This document shows, piece after piece, positions 46,107 through 55,647 of a DNA stretch of 64,000 nt. Positions within the stretch are counted from its first letter, which is position 1. Each line of letters opens with the position of its first letter. Origin of the DNA: Corynebacterium atypicum. GTDB lineage: Bacteria; Actinomycetota; Actinomycetes; Mycobacteriales; Mycobacteriaceae. The DNA lies in the NCBI RefSeq assembly GCF_000732945.1, contig NZ_CP008944.1, positions 1,906,767 through 1,970,766 of the forward strand, written 5' to 3'. Both the position numbers and the translations under genes were made by a program. Under the pieces are notes generated by a model that did no database searches, was not told the DNA's origin, and saw nothing but the letters and a program-made list of their open reading frames with translations.

Positions 46107-47855
46107 CTAGAACTGCGCAGCGTTCTTCGGGATATTGCGCAGGTTCGAGCGCGCCATGTCGATCATCGAGCCAACGCCCCCACCCATCACGGTGCGGGTC
46201 GCCGCCTTGGAGAAGCCCATGAGCATCTCCCAGGTGATGCTCGGCGGGATCGACAGCGCGTTGGGATCAGTCACTATGTCCACCAACACCGGGCCGTCAT
46301 AAGCCAAGGCCTGCTTGAGGCCCTCCTTCAGCTTCTTCGGGTCCTCGATGCGGATCGCCTTGATGCCCATCGCCTCGGCAATCGCCGCAAAGTTCACCTT
46401 CTCATGGTCGGTCTGGAACTCGGGCATGCCCTGGACCAGCATCTCGAGCTTGACCATACCCAGCGAGGAGTTGTTGAACGCCATGATCTTCACCGGGAGA
46501 TCGTGCAGCTTGACGGTGAGCAGCTCGCCGAGCAGCATGCCCAGCCCGCCGTCGCCGGAGAAGCTGATCACCTGCCGGCTGCGGTCGGCCGCCTGGGCGC
46601 CAATCGCCTGCGGCAACGCATTGGCCATGGTGCCGTGGCGGTAGGAGCCGATGTCCAGGCGCTTACCGTTAGGCGTCCAGTAGCGGGCGGCCCACACGTT
46701 GCACATGCCGGTGTCCACGGTGACGATCGCGTCGTCGTCAGCCAGCTCGTCGATCAGGTCCGCGGCGTACTCCGGGTGGATCGGGGTGTGCTTGTCCACG
46801 TTCTTCGAGTAGGCATCCACCACGCTTTCGAGCAGCTTAAGGTGCTTCTTGAGCTGCTTGTCCAGGAAACTGCGGTCCGCCTTCTCCTCAACGTGCGGCA
46901 GGATGTTCTCGATCACCGCGCCAGCGTCGCCGACCACCGGGTAGCGCACCTTGGTGCGGTGCCCAATCTTGGCGCCGTTGATGTCGATCTGGGCGACGTT
47001 CTTCGACGGCAAGAAGTCGTTGTAGGGGAAGTCGGTGCCGATCAAGATGAGCAGGTCCGCATCCTGGCAAGCGTCGTAGCAGGCGCCGTAGCCAAGCAGC
47101 CCGGACATGCCCACGTCAAAGGGGTTGTCGTACTGGATGATGTGCTTGCCGCCGAAGGCGTGGCCAATCGGCGCCTTGACCTTCTCAGCAAGCGCGAGGA
47201 CCTGCTCGCGAGCCCCGGCCACCCCGGCGCCCACAAAGAGCGTGACCGACTTGGCCTTGTTGATCGCCGCAACCAGGGCCGCGGCCTCCTCGGGGTCCGG
47301 GAAGGCGACGGGGCGCGCCGTCGAGTACGTGGAGCCGAGGAAGCGGGTGTCATCGACCTCCTCGGTGGCGATGTCGCCCGGGACGACGAGCACAGAGACC
47401 CCGTGGCCGGCCAGCGTGGACTGGATGGCGTGGTGCGTAATCACCGCGCCCTGCTCGCCCGAGTTGACCATCTCGCAGTAGCCGGAGCACTCCTGGAAGA
47501 TCGCCTCCGGGTGGGTCTCCTGGAAGAACTGCGACCCGATCTGCCGGGACGGGATGTGGCTGGCAATCGCCAGCACCTTCGCGCCGTTTCGGTGCGAGTC
47601 GTAGAGCCCCTGGATCAGGTGGGTGTTGCCCGGGCCGCAGGAGGCCGCGCACACGGCGAGCTCTCCGGTGACCAGTGACTCCGCGCCGGCCGCGAAGGCC
47701 GCGGCCTCCTCGTTGCGCACGTGGATCCACTCGATGTCGGAGTCGCGCACGGCGTCGACAATCGGGTTGAGCGAATCCCCCACGACGCCGTAGATGCGGC
47801 GCACGCCGAGCTTATCTAAGGTCTTGACCAGGGCCTCTGCGTAGGTGAGTGCCAT
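46107..47855 (-). CDS. pqo: Pyruvate:quinone oxidoreductase (pyruvate dehydrogenase, quinone)
   Basis: A ThDP- and FAD-dependent PoxB-type enzyme oxidising pyruvate to acetate and CO2 with electron transfer to menaquinone. From ATG 47855 it is 582 aa; AAGGAG ends 6 nt upstream, so the in-frame TTG 47858 is rejected. Domains: N-terminal ThDP-PYR (YGVVGDSLNPIVDAV, then HVRNEEAAAFAAG), central FAD/DHS-like domain, and C-terminal ThDP-PP with GDGGLGMLLGELLTV and NNSSLG. The C-terminal tail probably mediates membrane attachment, as in PoxB. Confidence 0.95.
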   Translation of the reverse strand: MALTYAEALVKTLDKLGVRRIYGVVGDSLNPIVDAVRDSDIEWIHVRNEEAAAFAAGAESLVTGELAVCAASCGPGNTHLIQGLYDSHRNGAKVLAIASHIPSRQIGSQFFQETHPEAIFQECSGYCEMVNSGEQGAVITHHAIQSTLAGHGVSVLVVPGDIATEEVDDTRFLGSTYSTARPVAFPDPEEAAALVAAINKAKSVTLFVGAGVAGAREQVLALAEKVKAPIGHAFGGKHIIQYDNPFDVGMSGLLGYGACYDACQDADLLILIGTDFPYNDFLPSKNVAQIDINGAKIGHRTKVRYPVVGDAGAVIENILPHVEEKADRSFLDKQLKKHLKLLESVVDAYSKNVDKHTPIHPEYAADLIDELADDDAIVTVDTGMCNVWAARYWTPNGKRLDIGSYRHGTMANALPQAIGAQAADRSRQVISFSGDGGLGMLLGELLTVKLHDLPVKIMAFNNSSLGMVKLEMLVQGMPEFQTDHEKVNFAAIAEAMGIKAIRIEDPKKLKEGLKQALAYDGPVLVDIVTDPNALSIPPSITWEMLMGFSKAATRTVMGGGVGSMIDMARSNLRNIPKNAAQF

Positions 47856-47896
47856 CAATTGCTCCTTAATAGCTTTCGCGTATCTACTACCGGAGA

Positions 47897-47905
47897 ATCA
47901 TAGCA
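47897..47905 (-). promoter_or_regulatory. Extended -10 promoter of pqo
   Basis: TGC-TATGAT on the minus strand, with a TTTACA-like -35 slightly too close (15 bp). It gives a leader of about 35 nt that carries AAGGAG. Confidence 0.5.
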
Positions 47906-47935
47906 CCTTTAGCGAGCTGTAAATAGTACCAATTT

Positions 47936-49324
47936 TTAGGCGAGCGCGCCCATCGGATCCCACGCCGGCAACACCACGGGCTCCTGGCCACGCGCCGCGA
48001 GCAGATCGTCAGGAAGATACTGCGGCGGCACCGCGACCTCGAAGACGTACGGCTCGAACCAGTTATCGTCCATCGTCCAAAAGCCCTTATCCGCCTTCTC
48101 CTCGCCCCAGGAGTTTTCTACCCGCCACCGCCGCGGCGCGATCTCCGCGACATCCTCGGGCAGGTCCGCGGAGCTACGCACCTCGGCGTCCGGCAGGTCC
48201 ACGCCCGTAAACACCATCGCGTGCTCCATCAGCGATTCGCCCGTCAACAGCCGGTCCGCCTTACTCATCTCCAGCTCCTCGGGGGCAAGCCCGTAGAAGC
48301 CGGCGCGGTCGAAAAGATCGGCCGCCCACAGCCCCCGCTCGCGCTCGGTGAACGCGGTGGTCTGGCAGCCGAACCACACCGGGTGGCCGTCCACAACGCT
48401 GGCCACCGCCGCCTTCTTCAACACCTCGATCGGGGCGTTGAGGTAGGTCACCTGCGGGGCACCGACCACGTTGCCGAGCTGGTCCACGGTGTAGGCGCGG
48501 CCATACTCGTTGCGCGGGTCGTTGACCACACAGACGTAATCGGCCAGGTCCTCGGGCAGGTAGGCCTGCGCGAACTGGCGCGGCGAGAACTTACCGGCGC
48601 GGTGGAACTGGCCGTCCTTGTCACGGTACTGCCAGACAAACTCCTCTGGCGGCACCCCGAGGTGGACGACCAAGATCCGGTGCACCACCCGCAGGATCTC
48701 CAAGCGCACCTGCGCGACGTCCGCGCCCGCGGCCTGCGCCGCACGCACCCGCAGCGCCCCGCGACGCAGCGCCGTGTTCAGGTCCCGGTTCAAGCTCGCC
48801 GTGTGTTCAGACGACCAGGTCTCTGGCATCGCGTACTTTGGCACCACGCCGTACTTCTGGATCACGGCGACGAACATGTTCCACTGCCCGCCGTCCTCGA
48901 CGGGGGCGGACAAGAGCCGCTGCACGGTGCGATCGTCGGTGTCGCGCCCCGCGAGCTCCGTCATGGCTACCAGGAAATGGTTCGCCTTCTCCAGCTTGTC
49001 AAAGAAGTGCACGAAGCCCTGGGAGAACTCGAAGTCCTTGACGTTCTCGCGCTGCATAACGCTGGCGCGCAGCGAGTTCAGCCCGGCGAAGATCCAGCAT
49101 CGCCCCGAGCGCTTCTGGTCCGCCACCTTCCAGTCATCGACCTTGTGCGAAACAGAGGTGTCTAGCCCCGTCGCCACGACCCTGTTGAGCGTCAGCTTGT
49201 CTACGTCGGTCTGGGCTGCGGCGTTACCCGACACCCGCACCGACTGCTCGGCGCCACAATCGCGGTTCCACTGGCTTACTTCTTCGACCGGTACGCTCAC
49301 GGCCGCATTGCGTTGATCTGCCAT
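47936..49324 (-). CDS. pepC: Aminopeptidase C / bleomycin-hydrolase-like cysteine peptidase
   Basis: A peptidase family C1B enzyme. With ATG 49324 it is 462 aa, the usual size. The catalytic Cys76 lies in KRSGRCWIFAGLNSLR, the His in LMEHAMVFTG and the Asn in VENSWGEEK. These papain-like hexamers trim amino acids from peptide N-termini in the cytoplasm. There is no signal peptide. The frame is open to GTG 49360, but AGGA upstream of ATG 49324 supports the shorter form. The next feature upstream is tRNA-Thr. Confidence 0.92.
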   Translation of the reverse strand: MADQRNAAVSVPVEEVSQWNRDCGAEQSVRVSGNAAAQTDVDKLTLNRVVATGLDTSVSHKVDDWKVADQKRSGRCWIFAGLNSLRASVMQRENVKDFEFSQGFVHFFDKLEKANHFLVAMTELAGRDTDDRTVQRLLSAPVEDGGQWNMFVAVIQKYGVVPKYAMPETWSSEHTASLNRDLNTALRRGALRVRAAQAAGADVAQVRLEILRVVHRILVVHLGVPPEEFVWQYRDKDGQFHRAGKFSPRQFAQAYLPEDLADYVCVVNDPRNEYGRAYTVDQLGNVVGAPQVTYLNAPIEVLKKAAVASVVDGHPVWFGCQTTAFTERERGLWAADLFDRAGFYGLAPEELEMSKADRLLTGESLMEHAMVFTGVDLPDAEVRSSADLPEDVAEIAPRRWRVENSWGEEKADKGFWTMDDNWFEPYVFEVAVPPQYLPDDLLAARGQEPVVLPAWDPMGALA

Positions 49325-49385
49325 GGCCCCATCATCCTCATCTGCGGGCCCGCGCGCCACCAGGAGGGATGACCAGGTTAAATGG

Positions 49386-49458
49386 AGCTGGAGACGGGGC
49401 TCGAACCCGCGACCTACGGTTTACAAGACCGTTGCGCTACCAGTTGCGCCACTCCAGC
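49386..49458 (-). tRNA. tRNA-Thr (TGT)
   Basis: 73-nt cloverleaf: acceptor GCTGGAG/CTCCAGC, anticodon stem ACGGT/ACCGT with loop CTTGTAA giving TGT, and T-arm GCGGG TTCGAGC CCCGT. It stands alone upstream of pepC. Confidence 0.95.
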
Positions 49459-49647
49459 GAACGCGCCCGAGCTATCACCCGGCGCGGGAATCGAGCTTAG
49501 CGCCATGGGTGGAGGTTTTGCCAACGCCTATACGAGGCGGCCCGCACCTCAGGGACGAGGCGGGCCCGGCTACAGTATGGCTGTGAGTAGGGCGCATAGC
49601 ACCCTGGAACTAGCCGATAGCTTCAGCAGAAAGGCCCGTTTGGCCCC

Positions 49648-51192
49648 GTGACCAGCATATTCGAGCGGTGGAAGAATCGCCGCGCGAACACCGAAACCCT
49701 TGCGACTGTCGACGTCGCGCAGTCCGCCCCGCCCTCGCCGCTCGCCCCCATCGATCTGACCGACCGCGCCCAGGTCGCGGCCGTGATGGACATCGCCGCG
49801 CGCATCGGGGACATCCTGCTCAGCTCGGGCACCTCCAACGCGGACACCAAGGCGCAGATCCGCCTGGTCACCGCGGCCTACGGACTCTACTGGTGCCACT
49901 TTGACATCACGATGAACAACATCACGTTGTTCGCGCAGATCGGCACGGTGCAAAAGCAACCCGTCACGGTCTTTCGGGTGGTGCGCGCGCTGACCACGGA
50001 CTTTTCCAAGCTCTCGGCCGTGGACCGGCTCATCCGATCTATTCAGCAGGGCACCACTACGCCCGAGGAAGCGGAGAAGATTCTCGACGAGCTGGAGCCC
50101 CGCAGGGGCGTCTACGGGCCGCTGACTGCGGTGTTCGGCTGGGGCCTTCTGGGCGGCTCGGTGGCCGTCATGCTCGGCGGCTCGCTCACCGTGGGCGCCA
50201 TCGCGTTTGTCACCTGCATGCTCATCATGGGGGTGCAAAAGCTGCTCAACTGGTTCGGGCTGCCCTACTTCTTCCAGAACGTCGCCGGCGGCTTCATCGC
50301 AACTATCCCTGCGGCGTTGGTCTGGGCGTTCGTGGCCAACCACGGAGCGGACATGCGCCCCAGCCAGATCGTGGCCTCCGGCATCATCGTGTTGCTCGCT
50401 GGCCTGACCCTGGTGCAATCCCTCCAGGATGCGATCACGGGCGCGCCGGTGACCGCGAGCGCGCACTTCTTTGAGACGCTGCTGTTTACCGGGGCGATCA
50501 TCGCCGGGGTGGCCATCGGCCTGGAGGCCGCGAACTTCCTCGGTATCACCATGCCGCCGCTGGAGTCCATTGGTGCCATCAACAACCAGCCCTGGTGGGT
50601 GCGCGTGGTGGCCGCGGGCCTGACAGTCGCGGGCTTTGCCATCGGCAGCTACGCCGAATGGCCGGCGGTGGCGGTCTCTGGCCTGGTTGGCGCCTTCGGT
50701 GGCGCCATGTTCCAGGGGATGATCATGTACGCCGGCTTCAGCGAGGTCTCTTCGGCGTCCATCACCGCGGTGATCATCGGGCTTACCGGCGGCTTGCTCG
50801 CCCGGCGCTTCCAGATCCCGCCGTTGATCACCGGGATCGCCGGTATCACCCCGATGTTGCCCGGGCTTTCGGTCTATCGCGGCATGTACGCGGCCTCCTC
50901 GGACCAGATGCTCATCGGGTTCACCAACATCGCCCGCGCCCTGGCCATCGCCAGCGGCCTAGCTGCCGGCCTGGTGCTCGGCGAGTGGATCGCCCGGCGT
51001 ATCCGCCGCCCGCACGCCTTTAGGCCCTACGCAGCGCTGCGCCGCGCCGGCCGCGTCACCTTCGCCCAGGCCAGGCTGACCGCCCAGCTGCGCAACATCG
51101 CCAAGCGCGGCACCGAGACCCGCTTCGTGCGCCCGCGCGGGGTCAAGCGCACCGGACAGAGACGCAAGCCCGGGCCGGGTAGCGTACAATAG
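49648..51192 (+). CDS. thrE: Threonine/serine exporter ThrE
   Basis: 514 aa. The N-terminal ~160 residues form the cytoplasmic ThrE domain (RIGDILLSSGTSNADTKAQI, YWCHFDITMNNITLF), followed by about ten transmembrane helices and a basic C-terminal tail rich in Arg. In C. glutamicum ThrE exports threonine and serine using the proton gradient. GTG 49648 is the start, with AGAAAGG about 13-20 nt upstream. The neighbouring otsA locus also matches the C. glutamicum arrangement. Confidence 0.92.
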   Translation: MTSIFERWKNRRANTETLATVDVAQSAPPSPLAPIDLTDRAQVAAVMDIAARIGDILLSSGTSNADTKAQIRLVTAAYGLYWCHFDITMNNITLFAQIGTVQKQPVTVFRVVRALTTDFSKLSAVDRLIRSIQQGTTTPEEAEKILDELEPRRGVYGPLTAVFGWGLLGGSVAVMLGGSLTVGAIAFVTCMLIMGVQKLLNWFGLPYFFQNVAGGFIATIPAALVWAFVANHGADMRPSQIVASGIIVLLAGLTLVQSLQDAITGAPVTASAHFFETLLFTGAIIAGVAIGLEAANFLGITMPPLESIGAINNQPWWVRVVAAGLTVAGFAIGSYAEWPAVAVSGLVGAFGGAMFQGMIMYAGFSEVSSASITAVIIGLTGGLLARRFQIPPLITGIAGITPMLPGLSVYRGMYAASSDQMLIGFTNIARALAIASGLAAGLVLGEWIARRIRRPHAFRPYAALRRAGRVTFAQARLTAQLRNIAKRGTETRFVRPRGVKRTGQRRKPGPGSVQ

Positions 51193-51254
51193 TGCCGCTA
51201 CGGCCTGGGAGTCTCACCTGGGCCTGCCAGAAATCGAGTTTTCAGGAGGATCGA

Positions 51255-51653
51255 GTGCCGCCTAAGGTCACCGAGAATCGTCCCAGCCCGGAGTCGCTCC
51301 ACAAGGTCGAGAAGGAAACCGCCGCCGCGGCTCGCCGGATCGTCGCCAGCTACGCCGAGGACGTCGTGGACGGGGTGACGTTGATGTGCATGCTCGGGGT
51401 CGAGCCAGGGGGGCTCAACTACCGCAAGTTCGCCGAAGACTTCGACCTTCCGGATCCGACCGAGGACCCGAAGAAGGCAGCGAAGAAGACCTCGAAGAAG
51501 GCGACCAACAAGTCCACTAAGAAGACGACGAAGAAGGCCACAAAAAAGACCGCCAAGAAGTCGACCGCGAAGAAGGCGACGGCAAAAAAGACGACCAAAA
51601 GACGACCAAGAAGGCCGCAAAAAGACCGCCAAGAAGTCTTAGACAAAGCTTAA
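51255..51653 (+). CDS. Small Lys-rich (histone-like tail) protein, frame-shifted C-terminus suspected
   Basis: GTG 51255 follows a strong Shine-Dalgarno (AGGAGG at 51244-51249). The 132-aa product has an N-terminal domain (HKVEKETAAAARRIVASYAE) that I do not recognise, then from about residue 75 a histone-H1-like Lys/Thr/Ala tail (KKTTKKATKKTAKKS). The last 20 residues change to RRPRRPQKDRQEVLDKA. Adding one A to each of the A-runs near 51596 and 51619 would restore KKAAKKTAKKS and a stop at TAG near 51642. Basic tails of this kind suggest nucleic-acid binding; this is inferred. Confidence 0.75.
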   Translation: MPPKVTENRPSPESLHKVEKETAAAARRIVASYAEDVVDGVTLMCMLGVEPGGLNYRKFAEDFDLPDPTEDPKKAAKKTSKKATNKSTKKTTKKATKKTAKKSTAKKATAKKTTKRRPRRPQKDRQEVLDKA

Positions 51654-51671
51654 GCCCAGGACACGGCTGAA

Positions 51672-53189
51672 GTGGAAGCCCGCGAATCTTCCGGCCAACC
51701 CGGCAGCTTAGGCGCCGGCACCAGCTCGTTTGTGGTGGTTGCCAACCGGCTGCCCGTCGACGTCGACTTTGCCCCCGACGGCACGCCGAGCGTGAAGCCC
51801 GCCCCGGGCGGTCTGGTCGCCGCCTTAACACCCATTTTGGAGAAGCACCGCGGCTCCTGGGTGGGCTGGGCCGGCAACATCGGCCCGGCACCCGCCGCGC
51901 TCACCACGGCCACCGGGGTGCGCCTGCACCCGGTCGGCCTGGCCGAAAGCGACTACGAGCTGTTCTACGAGGGCTTTTCCAACGCGACCCTATGGCCGCT
52001 GTACCACGACCTGATCGCCCGCCCCACTTTTGAGCGCTCCTGGTGGACGGCGTACCGGGAGGTCAACGAGAGGTTCGCCCGCGCTGCGGCCAACGTCGCC
52101 GCGCAAGGCGCGACCATCTGGGTCCAGGACTACCAGCTCCAGCTGGTTCCAGGTATCTTGCGCCAACTGCGTCCGGACGTGACCATTGGTTTCTTCCTGC
52201 ACATCCCCTTCCCTAGCCCGGACCTGTTCCGCCAACTGCCGTGGCGCGAGGAAGTGATCCGTGGGCTGCTCGGCGCCGACCTCATCGGCTTCCACCTCAC
52301 CCGGTGCGCGCAGAACTTTTTGGAGCTGACCCGGCAGGTCTCGGCCGCCGGCTCCCACATCGGGCTGCCGGACACCCTCGAGGTCTCCGGGGCCCCCAGC
52401 GTGCGAGCAGTCACCGCCGCGATCACCGCCCCGGATGGCCGGCGAGTGGGCGTGGGTGCGTTTCCCATCTCCATCGACCTGGGGTCCTTTACCCGACCGC
52501 CGGCCGAATCGGTGGCCGCGTTGCGCCGGCAGCTGGGCGACCCGAACGTGCTCATGTTGGGTGTCGATCGCCTCGACTACACCAAGGGCATCCTGCAGCG
52601 CCTGCTGGCCATAGAGGAGCTGCTCGCCAGCGCGGCGCTACCGCACGTGAGGTTCAGCGTGCTGCAGGTGGCCACGCCGTCCCGGGAGCGGCTGGCGGAC
52701 TATCGGCGAGCCCGCTCGGAGGTCGAGGAGGCCGTGGGCCGAATCAACGGCAGGTTCGGCGCCCCGGGCCGCCCGGTGGTGGAGTATTTGCACCGCTCGG
52801 TGCCCAAGGAAGAGCTCGCTGTGTACTACGCCGCCGCCGACGTCATGCTCGTCACACCGTTTAAAGACGGCATGAACCTGGTGGCCAAGGAGTTCGTCGC
52901 GGCCCACCCGGAGTCCGGCGGGGCGTTAGTGTTAAGCGAGTTCGCCGGCGCCGCCGAGGAGCTTACCCAGGCCTACCTATGTAACCCGTTCGACCTGGAT
53001 TCCATCAAACGTGCCATCCACCAGACGGTCAGCGACCTCACGCACCGTCCCCAGGCCGTGCACTCCCGGATGGCCGCCATGCACGCGCAGGTGCTCGCCC
53101 ACGACGTCGATAAGTGGGCGCAGTCCTTCCTGCAGAACCTGCACCCTAGGCGCCCTACTCCGACCGACGACCCCGGACCAGCACTCTAA
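51672..53189 (+). CDS. otsA: Trehalose-6-phosphate synthase
   Basis: A GT20 enzyme making trehalose-6-phosphate from a nucleotide-glucose and glucose-6-phosphate. Of 505 aa, the core starts [12 protein letters not shown]. It contains [57 protein letters not shown] and the C-terminal [13 protein letters not shown] nucleotide-sugar motif. About 20 residues precede the conserved start at GTG 51672. A small secreted-protein gene lies 2 bp downstream and otsB follows, together forming the OtsAB trehalose route. Confidence 0.95.
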   Translation: MEARESSGQPGSLGAGTSSFVVVANRLPVDVDFAPDGTPSVKPAPGGLVAALTPILEKHRGSWVGWAGNIGPAPAALTTATGVRLHPVGLAESDYELFYEGFSNATLWPLYHDLIARPTFERSWWTAYREVNERFARAAANVAAQGATIWVQDYQLQLVPGILRQLRPDVTIGFFLHIPFPSPDLFRQLPWREEVIRGLLGADLIGFHLTRCAQNFLELTRQVSAAGSHIGLPDTLEVSGAPSVRAVTAAITAPDGRRVGVGAFPISIDLGSFTRPPAESVAALRRQLGDPNVLMLGVDRLDYTKGILQRLLAIEELLASAALPHVRFSVLQVATPSRERLADYRRARSEVEEAVGRINGRFGAPGRPVVEYLHRSVPKEELAVYYAAADVMLVTPFKDGMNLVAKEFVAAHPESGGALVLSEFAGAAEELTQAYLCNPFDLDSIKRAIHQTVSDLTHRPQAVHSRMAAMHAQVLAHDVDKWAQSFLQNLHPRRPTPTDDPGPAL

Positions 53190-53191
53190 CC

Positions 53192-53695
53192 ATGCCTTTT
53201 TCTCGCCCCATACACCGCCGCAACCTGCGCCGCGGGCTCGTTTCCGCTCTGTGCGCCGGTGCCGTGTGCGCCACCGCCGACTGCGCCCAGGACCCGCTGC
53301 TCGACGAGGCCACCTGGCAGGTCACCGCGATCTACACCGAGCCCGGCCAGCCCGCGGCCATCCCTGCGCCCGCGGCGGGGATAGCGCTACTGGCCTTCGG
53401 CAAGTCCACCATCAGCGGCTTTACCGGATGCGTGCCCATCCAGGCCATGGCCTCGTACTTCGACGACCACGGCCAGCACACCTCGGCTGCTCAGGCGAGC
53501 CGGATGGAGCTCAACCAGGTCACGATCGCCAACGCCGAGCCGTCCTGTGAGGGCCCTGCGCGCCACGTGCACGACGAGCTGGTGCCGCTGCTACACGGCG
53601 CCTTCAAGATCTCGCACGTGGGTAGCACCGAGATCGTGCTCACCCAGGACGTACCGGCGATCGACGCCCCCGCCATTCGCATGGCCGCAAGCTAG
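53192..53695 (+). CDS. Secreted protein encoded between otsA and otsB
   Basis: 167 aa with an N-terminal signal-like segment (RGLVSALCAGAVCATADCAQ). The cysteines there could act as a lipoprotein anchor, though the motif is imperfect. The region ATWQVTAIYTEPG ... GKSTISGFTGCVPIQ loosely resembles a META/HslJ-like beta domain, which is weak evidence. The start is 2 bp after the otsA stop, so expression is coupled to otsA. C. glutamicum has a small gene at the same place. Function unknown. Confidence 0.75.
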   Translation: MPFSRPIHRRNLRRGLVSALCAGAVCATADCAQDPLLDEATWQVTAIYTEPGQPAAIPAPAAGIALLAFGKSTISGFTGCVPIQAMASYFDDHGQHTSAAQASRMELNQVTIANAEPSCEGPARHVHDELVPLLHGAFKISHVGSTEIVLTQDVPAIDAPAIRMAAS

Positions 53696-53716
53696 GACCG
53701 GCCGCCTCGACGCCGC

Positions 53717-53722
53717 TAGGCT
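53717..53722 (+). promoter_or_regulatory. -10 hexamer of otsB (leaderless)
   Basis: TAGGCT lies 8 nt before ATG 53731, allowing otsB expression independent of otsA. Confidence 0.4.
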
Positions 53723-53730
53723 TAACCCCC

Positions 53731-54507
53731 ATGGAACTTGCTCACCTGGCGTCCCCGGACGCCGCCGCGAGATACCTCGCCCAGGTACCCAGCCTCTTGG
53801 TAGTCAGCGATTTCGACGGCACGCTGGCCGGCCACAGCGACGATCGCTTCAACGTACCGGTGGATCGCGCCGGCATCGACGCCCTGCACAGCCTCGCCGG
53901 GCTACCGCACACGGTTGTGGCGGTGCTTTCGGGGCGCAAGCTCGACGAACTGGCCCGGATCTGCCCGGTTGACCACCCGGTGCTCAAGGTCGGCTCGCAC
54001 GGCGCGGAAGAGGAGGGTGTGCCGATCGCACTGACCGCGGACCAGCAGTGCCGTTTGGACCTCATCACCGCCGAGCTCGAAGAGCTCTGCGCCGGCACGG
54101 ACTGCTTTGTTGAGCACAAGCCCTTCCAGCGCGGCCTGCACTACCGGCCGCTGAAGGGCACGGACGCGGCCGAGCGGATGCGCCAGGCGGCGCTGGCCGT
54201 GAACCCGCACGGCGCCGAAGTCACCGACGGCAAGTTCATCGTGGAGTTCTCCGTCGCCGAGGCCACCAAGGGCACCTGGATCACGCAGGCGCGGCGCCGG
54301 TGGGCCCCGGACGCTACCGTTTTTCTTGGCGACGACGCGACCGACGAGCGCGGCTTTAGGGCCCTCGGCGGCTGCGACGTGGGCATCAAGGTGGGGCCCG
54401 GGGAGACCGCGGCCGGCCTGCGGCTGGCGGGCGTCGCGGAGGTCGGCGGCTGGCTGGCCGAGCTCAGCGGGCTGCGGCGACGGTACGCCCCGGGTGGAAC
54501 TCGGTAG
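53731..54507 (+). CDS. otsB: Trehalose-6-phosphate phosphatase
   Basis: A HAD-superfamily phosphatase of 258 aa that releases trehalose from trehalose-6-phosphate. Motif I is VVSDFDGTL with nucleophile D27 and acid/base D29; motif II lies in VAVLSGRKLDEL; motif IV is VFLGDDATDERGF. Cap residues EHKPFQRGLHYRPL contact the substrate in relatives. Its last 44 bp overlap the end of the convergent LacI-type gene. Confidence 0.94.
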   Translation: MELAHLASPDAAARYLAQVPSLLVVSDFDGTLAGHSDDRFNVPVDRAGIDALHSLAGLPHTVVAVLSGRKLDELARICPVDHPVLKVGSHGAEEEGVPIALTADQQCRLDLITAELEELCAGTDCFVEHKPFQRGLHYRPLKGTDAAERMRQAALAVNPHGAEVTDGKFIVEFSVAEATKGTWITQARRRWAPDATVFLGDDATDERGFRALGGCDVGIKVGPGETAAGLRLAGVAEVGGWLAELSGLRRRYAPGGTR

Positions 54508-55582
54508 GGAGGATCACTCGCGACTTCTCCCGCGGCGTGCCGGCCAGCTGGGCGCTCACCGCGGCGTCGAGAAGCGCCGCCGCCACCTGGCCTTTGCGCA
54601 CATTGGGCTGGATGATCGTGGTCAGCCCCTCGGCGAGCGCGCGGCCTACGCCGTCGAAGCCCGTCACCGAGAGGTCCTCTGGTATCCGGATCCCCCGCGC
54701 GCTGGCGTAGTCGAGCACGCCCAGCGCCATCGAGTCGGTGGTGCAGGCCACCGCGGTGATCTCCGGGTGCTGGGTGAGGAGCTGCTCGGCCGCGCGGCGC
54801 GCGTTGGCTGGATCGTTGATGTGTGTGGTCACCACGGGCACGGTGCTGGGATCGATGCCCGCGTCCTGGCACTCGTCGAGGATTCCTAGGATGCGGTCAC
54901 GTTGGATATGCAGCGCGGCGGCCTTGAGCGCCGCCGCGTCCACCGGCCCCGTGGTCGGCCGGGAGAGCAGACGGATCGCGAGCACCCCGATCGACCGGTG
55001 CCCGCGTGCCAGGAGTGCGCGCGCGGCCGGCTTGATCGCCTCGCGCTCGTCGAGGCCCACAAAGTCCGCGCCCGGTACCGCCCGGGGTTGGCCGCAGATG
55101 ACCACGGGCAGCCCGCGGGCGAGCGCCGCCTTCAAATAGGGGTCGTTGTGCGCGACCGAGTAGACGATGAAACCGTCGACCACGGCGGCGGCGACCGGGG
55201 CTGTTGGCGAGGTGGCGTCGGGCCCGACCGGGATGAGCGTCAGCGAGGTCTGGGTACCGCTGGTCGCCTCGGCCACGCCCGCGAGGAAATCGACCGAGGC
55301 GTCGTCCTCGAAGGCGTAGGTCAGGTGTTCGGTGAGCACCACGCCGATCGCCCCGGTCCGTCTGGTGCGCAGGGAGCGCGCGGCCGGGTTGGGCCCGGGG
55401 TAGCCCAGGGCGCGGGCCTTGGCCAGGATCTTGCGCCGCAGCACCGGTGAGAGCTGTTCGGGGTGGTTGTAGGCGTTGGAGACGGTGGTGCGCGACACGC
55501 CAAGCTCTGCGGCCACGGTGGCCAGGGTGGGGCGGCTTTTGTTGCGGCGGGGCACGTTTCTTAAGCGTACCCGCGCGCCCAT
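54464..55582 (-). CDS. ipsA: LacI-family transcriptional regulator, probable IpsA
   Basis: 372 aa. The N-terminal LacI helix-turn-helix is TLATVAAELGVSRTTVSNAYN with the hinge helix PNPAARSLRTRRTG, followed by a periplasmic-binding-protein-like effector domain (about residues 75-370). Its place between otsB and the metal ABC operon is that of IpsA of C. glutamicum, the inositol-responsive activator of myo-inositol-phosphate synthase. Orthology is inferred from position and family. ATG 55582 is used; GTG 55555 is an alternative start that would trim nine residues. Confidence 0.83.
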   Translation of the reverse strand: MGARVRLRNVPRRNKSRPTLATVAAELGVSRTTVSNAYNHPEQLSPVLRRKILAKARALGYPGPNPAARSLRTRRTGAIGVVLTEHLTYAFEDDASVDFLAGVAEATSGTQTSLTLIPVGPDATSPTAPVAAAVVDGFIVYSVAHNDPYLKAALARGLPVVICGQPRAVPGADFVGLDEREAIKPAARALLARGHRSIGVLAIRLLSRPTTGPVDAAALKAAALHIQRDRILGILDECQDAGIDPSTVPVVTTHINDPANARRAAEQLLTQHPEITAVACTTDSMALGVLDYASARGIRIPEDLSVTGFDGVGRALAEGLTTIIQPNVRKGQVAAALLDAAVSAQLAGTPREKSRVILPTEFHPGRTVAAAR

Positions 55583-55611
55583 AGGACGAGGGGTTTTAAG
55601 CCTATGCCATT

Positions 55612-55640
55612 TTGACTATGGTGTTCATTATTGTTTAACT
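55612..55640 (+). promoter_or_regulatory. Promoter of zinc-type ABC operon (leaderless)
   Basis: TTGACT (55612-55617), 17-bp spacer, TTAACT (55635-55640), then 7 nt to ATG 55648. The C. glutamicum counterpart is controlled by Zur; an imperfect TGA-N9-TCA inverted repeat (55613-55627) overlaps the -35, but I cannot call it a Zur box. Confidence 0.55.
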
Positions 55641-55647
55641 AACTAGC

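Noticed and set aside
55612..55640. Possible Zur operator before znuA
   Set aside because: Only an imperfect TGA-N9-TCA inverted repeat is present; I cannot match it to a reliable Zur consensus.
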